Source: Scolanthus callimorphus (taxonomy: Eukaryota > Cnidaria > Anthozoa > Actiniaria > Edwardsiidae). From it: DNA of 64,000 nt. Made by a program: the position numbers and the translations under genes. A model generated the notes under the pieces. It ran no database searches, was not told the origin of the DNA, and saw only the letters and a program-made list of their open reading frames with translations. The number at the start of each line of letters is the position of its first letter. Within the stretch, counting starts at the first letter, position 1. The stretch covers positions 11,065,912 through 11,129,911 of the forward strand of contig CM066920.1 in assembly GCA_033964015.1 (NCBI GenBank), in the 5' to 3' direction. Of this stretch, positions 12,918 through 26,300 are shown one piece after another.

Positions 12918-13404
12918 TGTTCCTTCCTGTTAGTGCAGTTCTCACCAGTCGCCAAGTTTTCTTTTTCTTTTGTAGTAAAACGCCAACTGAAATTGCATAT
13001 TTTATGTGCTCCAGAAAGGTCAAACCTGTGCGTATCGAGCTTCCAGTTATGCTTGCAACGTACTTTTGAGATAAAGTGGCGGAGCGTGGTTGCATTGTGA
13101 TGCCTACAGAGGTGTATGAGAGCATGTTGTCATGGCAACGGACCATATTCGCGTTATCTTGTACGGATTAGTTCTATAAATACTCTCAGTGTACGCTGTG
13201 CTTTGGATAAGTCATGCTAATGCGATTTGCATGTGTTGAAAGGTTATCTCTCGTGTCTCAATAATAATCATCTAGGTTGTCACTCTCTGTCGGAACTTCT
13301 AATTACTTTGCTACATTTGACAGAACTTCCTTATGTGGGCTTCCTTTTAGATGTGTAGGTTTCCGCTCATGACGTAATACTCTAGGATTTTAGGTGTAGG
13401 AGTG

Positions 13405-13665
13405 TGTCGGGCCGATCTGAAAACCCGACTCTATTCCAGAGTGTCTCGATCTGAAAATCCTTACTCTATAAAGAGTGTCCCGATCTGAAAATTACCCTGA
13501 CTCTATTCCAGAGTGTGATGTACCTATCTAAAAATTACCCTGACTCATTCCAGGGTGTCCCGATCTGACAACCCTGACTCTATTCCAGAGTGTCCCGATC
13601 TAAAAACCCCAGTGTTTCCATTCCAGAGTGTTAGGATCTGAAAATTACCCTGACTCTACCCGCTA
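13405..13665 (+). repeat. Minisatellite, about 35 bp unit
   Basis: Imperfect tandem units of the form GACTCTATTCCAGAGTGTCC then CGATCTGAAAA, about seven copies with frequent small gaps. Each unit holds the short palindrome ACTCTATTCCAGAGT. Confidence 0.75.
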
Positions 13666-14129
13666 TCCCAACCTAAACCTAAATCGAAACCCTATCCAAG
13701 CCATGAACTTTCAAGCGTACTCCAGAACAGAATGAAATTGAGATTTCACATTCTTAGCGATTTTGTTCAGTCCAATCTTTCCCAGACTAAATTAGATACC
13801 CTACCACAGACATAAAACAAGGGCTGATAACCTTTTATTAGCTTATTGCAAGACAAACGAGCTCAAAAACGGTATACCCGTACCTCTCCTCCCCCTCCCC
13901 TCCCCCCATTCCCTAGACAATTCTTTGTTCTCTGGCGCCCCCTTTAATTAATTTAATTTTCTTACATGATGCATTGCGTGAGGAGGGATCAAGAGAGAGG
14001 GAGAGAAACTGGAGAAAGAGTGAACTAATGCAGTGTTTTCAGTTCTCCGTGAAGGGATGTCCGTCCCTGGCAAAACTTATCTTCCCTGGATCCGCTTGTG
14101 CCTGCTTTTCAACCTCGGGTCCACAGTAA

Positions 14130-17100
14130 TTATTTAATGTTTCCCGTGAGAGCAAAAGTCGAGCCAGCGACCGAGGCACCTTCAGGGAGATCTTGCGTTG
14201 TGCCACTCCTGTAGAATTTCTTGAAGATCCGTCTGCTGACGTATCCTATGATAGCGATAATCAGGAGGGCGCCGACCACGCTACCAACAATGATCAGGAT
14301 ATTTGCTGCTTTAGTTCCTAAAAATGAATAATATATAGATTTAGGCACTGCCTAAAACCGGAGCTCGAATCAATACATTACTGTCATCAAATAAAATTAA
14401 TTTTCACATCGGGCGGAATTACGCGACCTAAAACCTGGCTATTGAAGGATACCGTCACAGGATTTGAACGCTAATTGCACTTGGAATTTCTGCAGAAACC
14501 CATCCATGGATCCATGGCAAAAGCTGAATTTCCAGGTACACGCATGGAAAGTTTTCGGAATTCACGTGGATAGCCATTGGAAACCCGAACACTTCCCATT
14601 CTTTTAGCATGGGACAGCTTTTCCCATGGATGGGTTTCTACAGAATTCCCTGTGTTAGGTAAAATACAAAGAATTTAAGGACATCCAGGAATCTAATACT
14701 TCATAATTTTGAAAAGCTAGAGGCTATCTGAATTTGCTGCACTCGGGATTTTCACATTTTGAATTTCCATGCATGTTTAGTTCAAGTTAAACTTTGATAC
14801 AACTTTTAGGTATTTGAAATCTATTTCCTAATTTTTCAATGAGGGATGTAGCAGCCCATTTTGATCAATGTTCCGCTACATTTAGCAATAGGCCATTTGC
14901 ACTAACTGGGTCACATGACCCAAATCCCATAAATTCTGAATAAAATCTTGAAAATTCAACTCGCTGCCATTTGCTCCAGGTTAGAGATTTTAGGCTGAAA
15001 CTTGGGTTTCTCACTAATATCAATTGGATCTTTGTATTTCTGGAATTGATTTTGACAAAACATCTCGTTAAGAGGTAGTTGGGGTCACGTGACCCGGTTA
15101 GTGCAAATGGCCTATTGTGTCATTGTTTACTGTATCTTGGCACAAGAGCCTTCACGCTTGTTTGATATATAATTTATGACGTCAGCCCTCTTAAAATATC
15201 ATTTTCTACTTATGAGTAGTAATCCTGGGAAGTGTGCCGAAACAGCCGAAAATAGAAATGACGTCAGCTAAATATTGTTTCAAAAAACAAAGTATCCTTC
15301 CCTAAAAAAAGGTTAATTCGGTCCCTACTATACTACTAGTAGCCTTTGTTTTCGGTGTTTCTCGGAAAATAGGTCTTTTGAGCTTACGGGCCAGAATCGG
15401 GAAATTCCGGGAAATTTGATTTCCGACCGGTATATATTGCCGAAATTTTGTGGCCATGGAAAGCACCCCAGACTATTTCGATTCCCGGTCGAGACGCTCG
15501 CGTGACTTTTCGGTTTGAACCTTCCACTTGACCACAGGAATTCCCTGGAAACTCGAACCACAACTTTTTGGTAAATGGAAAGCACCCCTAAGTACGTACT
15601 AAAAGGAACACAATAATTTACTAAAGATTTACGCCATTTTTGGCGCGCGTTCTTCCGACACAGGAAGCCCGAAACAAATAATTTGAAGCTACCAAATTGA
15701 AGATTCACACAATTTCTTTGGACAACAGGTTTCGGAACCGTTTGGCTGCTAAACATTTTCTTGTTGAAACTTACTTTCCGATACAAATGACGCCTTGAAT
15801 CCTCCATATTGGCCTGTCCCGTTAGTTTTAAACTCGATCCACATGTTTTCATGGGTTGAGAACACAGCTGGAGGTTTCGAGCTACCGCAGAATCTCCCCA
15901 ACAATTTACTTTTGCTTTGAGGTCCGTCACGAATCAAGACATAGTCCGACAAACATCCCTCACTTTCCTCGAGGTCAAAGGCGTCAAAGGTGAGTTTGAT
16001 TCGCTGTAAGTTTGCAACGGTAATCTTCCATCTGCATGTGACGTCGTTGTCATATTTGAGGGGATAGTTAATGCTGGCCAGGGCACCTGATGAACGTCCT
16101 TTGAGTGGGATTACATTCAAACTGGAAGACGGGCAAGAGACAGATAACGGAGCTGGGAAAAGAATAGAAAAGAAAGTCGTTCAATCGAAAGAAATGTGTG
16201 TGGCGCGCACATGAAACCAATCAGGTGACTCAATCAGGTGTAAAGACGTTTCCCTGCTTGATATGTCCTGAGTACGCCTGGCATGGGATGTTCCTTGGAC
16301 ATATCAAATAACTCTGTTTATAGACTTTTCTCGTTTCTTCGCTTTTTTTAATTGACGCACCACGGGACCGTGCCCTTTTTTTCACTATGCCCTAAGGAAA
16401 AACACAGAGCATGACTTGGGGCAAGTCTAGGCTCGTTGGTTACGAACGTCAAGCTCTGCGTGATCTCCGCCCAGGCCTGGAAACTAAAAGAAATTTAGTC
16501 GATATTAGCGACTAGATATAAGTCGATATCGAGAAATTAAGTCGATATTTGCGACTAGATCTCAAATTTTAGTCGCAAAATAAGAATTTGTATTCCAATT
16601 TTTTAAGGCGTGAAATGTGATGCAAGGGAAAAGTTTTTAAACCCTTCCGAAGCTCGTAAACCAAAAAGTCGCAAGTTATTCTGGCATCAATTCTTAGAAA
16701 TGAGTAAGTTACTCTTGAAGAGGTATGAGGAATCTCAAGGCATTAGCAAGTACAAGACGCATATGAATTTGGCCTTCTGTCTTCTATATTCTGTCAATCC
16801 TGGGCGGACAAAGGAGTTCAGAACACTGCGCATTGTGCAGTCAGCATCGCCAGAGCAGAAAGATCGCATCAGGGTAGATTGGATGGGTGAGAATGTGATC
16901 ATGTTTGCCAAAGACCAATCCATCACTTTGTTCGAATCAAACTATAAAACTTGTCAGGTATATGGGCCAGTAATCACAGATCTGACTCAGTTTCCATTGG
17001 TGGCATATCATATCAGAAAGTATGTAGAGTCCTCAAGACCAGCGATCATCGCCAAGATAAAATCAATTCCTAATGATCATTTTTTCCTGAACAGCTCTGG

Positions 17101-17312
17101 TCAGCCATTCAAGTCAAGTAGTTGTTTTTCTGGCTACATAGCACGCATGTTTAAGGACTCGTTCGTTAACGGAATTAACCAGACAAATCACTCCACCAAC
17201 TAAGAACGGCCATGCACCACCACCCATAGAATCAAGAAAGAGCTCTCAATCTGTCAATCCTTCCTATGTCTGGACCTGGTGAGTTTCCCCGTGTTGAGTC
17301 AAATTAAGCCGC

Positions 17313-17361
<49 letters not shown>

Positions 17362-20300
17362 TTTGCAACCATACTTCCCCCGGAACCCAAAAGCTTTGGT
17401 TTCCCATGTGGGATATTTGTTGAACAAACTGTTAAACAAGCGCGTTCGTCTGCCTTCATCTGGGTCCATCTGCCTTCATCTGGGTTCATCTGCCTTCATC
17501 CGCCTTCATCTGCCTTCATCTGCATCCATCTGCATTCATCTGCCTTCATATAGGTTCATTTGCCTTCATCTGGGTTCATTTGCCTTCATCTGGGTTCATC
17601 TGTTCATTTGCTGCACTCGGGATTTTCACATTTTGAATTTCCATGCATGTTTAGTTCAAGTTAAACTTTGATACAACTTTTAGGTATTTGAAATCTATTT
17701 CCTAATTTTTCAATGAGGGATGTTTCCATGAACATGTCGGTCAAGATCGACAGTCTGAGTCATAAATAGCATCTATGCCACCATCCTGATTTGGCAACAC
17801 TTTAGACCCGCTTGAAACCATACCAGTTGAACAATTGCATATCAAACATCTCATCTCGGTTCATCTGCCTTCATCTGTGTCATCTGCCTTCATCTGTGTT
17901 CATCTGCCTTCATCTGGGTTCATCTGCCTTCATCTGCCTTCATCTGCCTTCATCTGGGTTCATCCGCATTCGTCTGCCTTCATCTGGGTTCATGTGCCTT
18001 TATCTGGGTTCATCTGCCTTCATCTGGGTCCATCTGCCTTCATCTGGGTTCATCTGCCTTCATCCGCCTTCATCTGCCTTCATCTGCATCCATCTGCATT
18101 CATCTGCCTTCATATAGGTTCATTTGCCTTCATCTGGGTTCATTTGCCTTCATCTGGGTTCATCTGTTCATTTGCTGCACTCGGGATTTTCACATTTTGA
18201 ATTTCCATGCATGTTTAGTTCAAGTTAAACTTTGATACAACTTTTAGGTATTTGAAATCTATTTCCTAATTTTTCAATGAGGGATGTAGCAGCCCATTTT
18301 GATCAATGTTCCGCTACATTTAGCAATAGGCCATTTGCACTAACTGGGTCACATGACCCAAATCCCATAAATTCTGAATAAAATCTTGAAAATTCAACTC
18401 GCTGCCATTTGCTCCAGGTTAGAGATTTTAGGCTGAAACTTGGGTTTCTCACTAATATCAATTGGATCTTTGTATTTCTGGAATTGATTTTGACAAAACA
18501 TCTTGTTAAGAGGTAGTTGGGGTCACGTGACCCGGTTAGTGCAAATGGCCTATTGTGTCATTGTTTACTGTATCTTGGCACAAGAGCCTTCACGCTTGTT
18601 TGATATATAATTTATGACGTCAGCCCTCTTAAAATATCATTTTCTACTTATGAGTAGTAATCCTGGGAAGTGTGCCGAAACAGCCGAAAATAGAAATGAC
18701 GTCAGCTAAATATTGTTTCCAAAACAAAGTATCCTTCCCTAAAAAAAGGTTAATTCGGTCCCTACTATACTACTAGTAGCCTTTGTTTTCGGTGTTTCTC
18801 GGAAAATAGGTCTTTTGAGCTTACGGGCCAGAATCGGGAAATTCCGGGAAATTTGATTTCCGACCGGTATATATTGCCGAAATTTTGTGGCCATGGAAAG
18901 CACCCCAGACTATTTCGATTCCCGGTCGAGACGCTCGCGTGACTTTTCGGTTTGAACCTTCCACTTGACCACAGGAATTCCCTGGAAACTCGAACCACAA
19001 CTTTTTGGTAAATGGAAAGCACCCCTAAGTACGTACTAAAAGGAACACAATAATTTACTAAAGATTTACGCCATTTTTGGCGCGCGTTCTTCCGACACAG
19101 GAAGCCCGAAACAAATAATTTGAAGCTACCAAATTGAAGATTCACACAATTTCTTTGGACAACAGGTTTCGGAACCGTTTGGCTGCTAAACATTTTCTTG
19201 TTAAAACTTACTTTCCGATACAAATGACGCCTTGAATCCTCCATATTGGCCTGTCCCGTTAGTTTTAAACTCGATCCACATGTTTTCATGGGTTGAGAAC
19301 ACAGCTGGAGGTTTCGAGCTACCGCAGAATCTCCCCAACAATTTACTTTTGCTTTGAGGTCCGTCACGAATCAAGACATAGTCCGACAAACATCCCTCAC
19401 TTTCCTCGAGGTCAAAGGCGTCAAAGGTGAGTTTGATTCGCTGTAAGTTTGCAACGGTAATCTTCCATCTGCATGTGACGTCGTTGTCATATTTGAGGGG
19501 ATAGTTAATGCTGGCCAGGGCACCTGATGAACGTCCTTTGAGTGGGATTACATTCAAACTGGAAGACGGGCAAGAGACAGATAACGGAGCTGGGAAAAGA
19601 ATAGAAAAGAAAGTCGTTCAATCGAAAGAAATGTGTGTGGCGCGCACATGAAACCAATCAGGTGACTCAATCAGGTGTAAAGACGTTTCCCTGCTTGATA
19701 TGTCCTGAGTACGCCTGGCATGGGATGTTCCTTGGACATATCAAATAACTCTGTTTATAGACTTTTCTCGTTTCTTCGCTTTTTTTAATTGACGCACCAC
19801 GGGACCGTGCCCTTTTTTTCACTATGCCCTAAGGAAAAACACAGAGCATGACTTGGGGCAAGTCTAGGCTCGTTGGTTACGAACGTCAAGCTCTGCGTGA
19901 TCTCCGCCCAGGCCTGGAAACTAAAAGAAATTTAGTCGATATTTGCGACTAGATATAAGTCGATATCGAGAAATTAAGTCGATATTTGCGACTAGATCTC
20001 AAATTTTAGTCGCAAAATAAGAATTTGTATTCCAATTTTTTAAGGCGTGAAATGTGATGGTGCTCCACAGTGATTATCAACACTAATTTGGGATTCTATT
20101 AGCTACGTTTTTAGACATGCTACAATGGCGGACAAAACTTGTTGGGACACTGCCCGTTATTGAGGGCCGAACGACGTGAAACGGAGAGCTCTAGAAAAAC
20201 TAACATGAAAATCCCCTCTCCCGGGTCACAATGTTGAGAAATTAGCTCGGTACACTTTCTGATGCTCTTAAACAACAGTACCGGGGGAGGGGGGTTGACA

Positions 20301-23300
20301 AACATATTTTACAATAAAGTATCATGAAATGAGGGTTAAAAGGCACTAGTGTCCCAACAGTTTTGTCCGCCATTGTAGCTTAAGAATCTGATAGCAAAAA
20401 TTCGACTAGCTGAAAGGGAGAATTCAGTCGCAAAAGCGACTCATACAGGCGCAATTTCCAGCCCCGTCTCCAACCACAGCCTCAGCGAACGTCTGCGGAG
20501 GGTGCTATATGAGGATCGGGCTTATCAGCCACCTACGCTCCCAAGAAAATATTTTGCGTGATGTGTGGACTCGCGCAGTGAATCGCGATACATACTTATC
20601 CTATTAGCTGTTTTTTCATGTAATACAGGGCGGATATTTTTACGAGTTGCGGACGTATTTTTCCGAGATCCGCAGGGATGATCAGGAAAAATGTTAGTGC
20701 CGAGTAAAATGTCCGCCGGTATTAAAAAAAAATTAAAAAACATCTAATGGAAACCAGAAGAAAGGAGAAACGTTGGGAGGCCAAAAACAATATGGCGTAA
20801 AACAGTAGAGAAAGAAAGGGATTGAGCAGGCTGGAGGTCGTGGGAAAGGGTGAGAGTCCTTGCTAAGGACAGGGCCAGATGGCGAAGTAGTGTTGAGGCC
20901 TTATGCGCAACAGAGCGTGAAAAGGTAAAGAGGAAGAGTTCTTTATTATACGACATACAAAAGTATTTTCTTTTCGAGGTGCAGTAGAAAACGCACATGC
21001 TTTGACCAGTACACGATCGGGTAGCCATTCAAATACACGCGCTGCCATATCCTGTTCGTAACAGGTTTGCTACGTTTAATACGGCTTTTGGCGTGTAAAA
21101 CGGCTGCGTATCTGCTGCTGCGTATCTCATTTTCGACCTTGATATCAGGTAAAATGATGTCACAGTTGTATAATATTCACGGATACTCACCGTAATTAAC
21201 GGTTTCATAAGTTGCGTAGAACTTCGAGCCCCGATCATGCAAGCTGCCTGACGTAAACCTTGCCCATATCCGATTCCCCAAAGAAAATATCCTCCTCGGG
21301 GCCTTATAACCACACAGTTTATCAAGCAGTCTGCCGGTATTCCAATCACTACCATCTCGTATTTCAAGATGCGTTTTACATTCAGAGTCCAGGTGAAATT
21401 CCTTGAAGTTTAACCGTATTTTCTTTCCCTCTGGAACTGTAATAACCCAGGTGCACACCAACTCTGTGGGATAGTCACGGGGGTAACCTGGTGAGTACAG
21501 TACCCCCCTGGATGCAGTCAGGATGTTTTTGTTGTGTTCAGTGGGGTAACCTTGCAGAGTGCAATTGCCAAAAGACGCTGAAAAAAATAAAAATAAACAT
21601 AAAGTGTTCAGCTTTCGCCATGTTATGAAGCCCTGCTAGCCAACTTGTCTGATGGGATCCAGTACACGGCAATCGTCGCCCCGGCTGACCATCAACAACT
21701 CTGGTAGACACTCTTAGCAGTATCGGGATGACCACACCAGTGAGCTTGCAGGAACTTTTAAATTTCAATGGGCTGTTACAAAATTTAGCCGCACCCCCGG
21801 GGTTGAAAACAACAAACTCTGTGGGAATTCCAGGGTCAAACACAACGGCCCCTGTGGAAATACCAGCTTCCTCAATAGAGGGGTAACGGATGTAAAATGG
21901 AAGAGCCTAATACACACACACGCAATAATACTTACGGTCATCTACGGTCGTCACGCGAGCTTCAAATCCTGTACTCCTCCCTGTCCTGTCCGACTGAAAC
22001 TCTACATCCATATAGTCATATGCAGATATGAGCGGGACGTCTAACTTCTCTCCACAAAACCGGTGATAGTTATTGTCGTTCTTTATTAATACGTTATCTC
22101 CTAAAATGCACTTCAATGAATTATTCAATGTCGGTCCGTCTAGGGAGAAATTCGTAAAGGACAACTTAATCAACTTAGCAAACCCCGCATCGAATCTCCA
22201 CTTGCAGATCGCATTATTTGGATACAAACCAGGAAATCCATAGCTTGCTATTTTCGAATCCTTCCTATTGTATTTCTTATTAAATGTACCACTAAAGTAC
22301 CAGCACGAATACATAGCAGGTACGAGCTTTACAGCTCGGAACATTATCGAGAACCCTCGACTTTCGTGACCCGAAGAATGCGCCGCAGTTCGAAGCCATA
22401 TCAATAAGCTGTTGCCCGTCGTGTAAAGAGGGCGATCTTTCTGGAAATCAGAGTCACATACCGTACGTAACTGACTTTGAACTGTCCACTGGGGACCGCT
22501 GTAAAGCCGAACATCATCGTCTGTACATGATATGAAGTAACTTGTTAAGCTAACTTCAATGCGGTAGCCTTCTTGTACCGTTATGTTCCAAGTACACGCC
22601 ATATTACGGGGTAAGACGCCCAGTCCGTGGGATCTATAACCAGGCGATACGACAGTTGCTCCTTGCCCTCGGAGGGTAATGTATCCAGTCGAGTTCTCTT
22701 GGCATGATCCTGTAGTCCGGGAGTCTAGAAATATTAAGGTTTTTTTAGTGATTCATATTAATGAATTTCTGTCGTTTTTTTGGAGGGTAACGTATCCAAT
22801 CGAGTTCTTTTTGCATGATCCTGTAGCCCGAGAATCTAGAAATATTAAGATGATTTTTTAGTGATTCATATCAATAAATCACTGTCGTTTTTCCTCCTTG
22901 TACTTTGGAGGACTGGATGGAGCCGCGCGCGGGTTAGCTGTGGGCTATCTAGCGTGATTACCAAGCTAAAATTGATTATGCAAGTTTTCATTCAAAATTT
23001 CATCGTTTTCTTGGTTCTTTTTATTGCCGTGAAAATCTTGTATTTTGCCGTGGACTCTTTGTTTTGCCGTGACAGTTGTGGGCCACCGTAAACACGAGAT
23101 TTCGTGCTGCCCGAGCTCACTCGAAATGAAACAGAGCCGGCTACGCAAACGTCAAAATTCGTCAAGCAAGAATTAGCAAACTCACCAAGCGCCTCGTACG
23201 TGTAATTAACCACAACGTCTGGAACTCGTGGATTCCATATATTAATTTCATAATTTGAGCCATACGTAAGTTCAACACTTCGCCCTTCCGTGTAGATATA

Positions 23301-26300
23301 GTGCGGTGAAGGAAACTTCCAGTACTTAAAGCTATCATAATTAGCAAGATCGGACTCGGTCCCAAGTACACCATTCTGTACGTGTAATGTTTTCAGTGGA
23401 TAGCTTGATGGTTTCCATGACAACATCAGGGGATCGAATACTAGCTTGAGCACGTGGTTTGGAGGGGCGCGGATTCTCCACGTGCATTGGAATCCTCGAG
23501 GAAAGTAAGTCGGCGTCGAGATGACACCTGGTGATGAGTCGTTGGTTCTGATGTTCTTGTTCTGCTCCGCTGTTTGACCAGGAAGGCATTCACTTACTGA
23601 AAATGATAAAAAACATTCTCGTACCTCGCAGGGTAGGCTCTGGTAACGGCATACGCTTCACCATGCATGTGCCTTGGGAAATTCAGCTTTTCCCATGGAT
23701 GGGTTTCTGCAGAAGTTCCCTGTTAGAGGAGTCAAGCAATCGTGCGCGACGTATCACAGGGATTTTCTGCAAAACCCATTCTTGCGATAAGCTATATTTC
23801 CATTGGCAGATGAATGTGCAGTGTTGTCCAAGGGAAATCCGAACACTTCCCATTCTTGTCATGAGAAATTCAGCTTTTCCCATATTGGTTCCACGGGCCA
23901 GAGAACCGAGCCTAGCATTGCTTCTGATTTTAAGTTCTTTTTGCAAGCAAAACTTTCCCCATTCCCCGCACCTCTCAATAAAATACTGATTCCGATGATA
24001 AAATATGCAACTAAAGTAACCACCTCTTACCTGGAAGAACCGCGCTGTACTCAATGCTAAACCCACTAAAAAACTCCTCCCTCTTCCCGTCGCTTTCAAA
24101 TCTCACAAACACATGATCACCCATGGTACTGAAAGTCTTCTTAACAGAATCGTGTCCCGTGCCACAGGGAAACCTATAGTCAAATATGCTACCGTCGCGC
24201 TGGGAAACATCGAAGACTGTCAGGAAGTCCCCGGGACAGTGGATTGCCGCGTTGATCTTTAGTTTGATCACGTGATTGGGCGGTGCTCTGATGTGCCACG
24301 TGACGTTTGAGTTTGGCGGGTAGGTGGAGCGTTCTTTGAAACGATAAAATGGACTGTTGAGCGTGGTCACGTTGTTGATAGCTTGAAGAGAGATGACGTG
24401 CCCTTTGTATTCTGTAAACAACGACAAAGTTGGACTTCAGGGCGAGATAACTAGACAAGATTAGTTGTGGCAAGAGTCCTTTACTACAGTTACTAAGAGT
24501 AAAAATGGTAAAATGGTAAACGCACAAAACCAATAGGTCACTGTATGGCCCACACCCGCGGATATCAACGATCATCAGACGGCGCCGTTTAGCTTTTACT
24601 GGTCGTGTGATGCGACACGAAGAGGCAGCAAATCGAGTACTACTCTGGAAGCTCGAGGCTAACAGAAGGGTTGGCAGACCTAGTACAACTCTAAGATGTA
24701 CTGCCTAATGTCTAGAAGAAGACGAACGTACTAGGAGACACTGGACTGGAAAGAGAGGAGCTTAGATCAGCGATGTTGGGCAGAGAGAGCTGGACGAAGA
24801 ACTTCCAACAATTCCTGATATACAACAACCTATTATATGACATTTCTCTTGATCTACTGCTGCTTTCTCACCTTGCACCTCTGCTGTGTAAGAAACCCAG
24901 AACCGGCCATTTCTTTCTCGCTGTATATCATCACTTGTGAAGTGAATGATCAAGTACTCGTCACTGGAAACATAGACTCTCTTGCTGTACTCTTCTACCA
25001 CACTCTGGGGGCATCTACCGCCCACCAAGGCACTATCTTGCATGCTGCAAATAGATGACAGAGTTGAAAAATCGTCTACCATCCACTACCGTCCGTCCGT
25101 CCTTGTATCTGTCTCTGTCTTTTCGACGGTTTGTCGTTCAATCTACTCCATGGTCACTTCCCGTTTCTATTATCTTTACCTGTTTCCATCGTAAATCCAA
25201 AGCCGATCTCCCCCTTCCTTGCAACCAATGACAACCTCTTGAGTCGTGACCTTGACTATATGACCTTCAGGGGCCTTGATTCGCCATGAGCAGTTTGCAT
25301 TGCGGGGGTAGCTGATTAATGCGTTAGTTTTACTATAGTCATAATACGGACTGGTTAGATTGCGTACATCGGATGAGGTGGTGTTAAGATCAATCACAGC
25401 ACCATTGGCACAATCTAAGGACATGAAAACATAAAGCGTTGAAATGTTTGTGTTGTGCTGCTGTGTATAGTCCTCGTTGAGGTCAAAATACCGACGAAAG
25501 TCCAGTACACTGCTGTTTTTCCCTCGTTGCAAATGACATTTGTCGTGATTTTTTGGGGCATCGTATCTACTCATGTTTGTCTCCAAAGACAATTTCACAT
25601 CCAAATTTTAAAGTAATATATCAAACACGACACAACGTGTTTCATCAGGATTTCCAAACACTGAGAAGTGATGCCGCAAATTTTTCAAACAAAGCTTTAA
25701 AGAGCCTCTGTCAGCCTCCATTTTGTCATCCTAGCAACATACCAAGACAGAGAAAGCATCCATTTCCATCGGCTGATTTAGGGGATGTAGTGAAATATTT
25801 TCGATAGAATTCGATAAATGAATAGTAAAACTTTGTTTCTAGAAGACTATTTCAAGATTTCTAAATGTAATTTGTTGTCTGATATCGACTGAAAACAATA
25901 ACAAAGGAGTGGCTGACTAGGGCTCTTTAATGAGAGACTCACCTTCCCGCTTTATCGCACTGAAAATAAATGATATTACAACAATTTTTCCAGACGAAGA
26001 CGTGTTTCCAGACCTCGTTTCTACATACACGTGTCTTCCCGTACTCAGTAGTAGTGAATGGGGTACTGGGCGGGTGCGGCAGAACCGGTTTCCAAGGGCA
26101 GGGTTGGAAGAGTCTGGCCCATCGTACACCTATCAGAGGGAGAGAATTACGTGAGAACTACAAATATCATACACATATCAGCCCGCGCGGGTTGTCTGTG
26201 GTCTTACACTCTCATCAACAGACCCTTTGCCCAAGTTCTGGTGTATTTTCAGTTCGGGGGGTTTCCCTGTAAGGAAGGTTTGCATCGTCCGCAGGTCGAT

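Noticed and set aside
15328..15930. 200-codon minus frame, repeated at 18765-19367
   Set aside because: Runs across the CUB exon in a different frame and into the intron; the CUB frame is the conserved one.
17363..18200. Three open frames of 100-120 codons over the decamer array
   Set aside because: They are frame shadows of the TCATCTGNNT minisatellite, in several frames at once, with no domain or splice logic.
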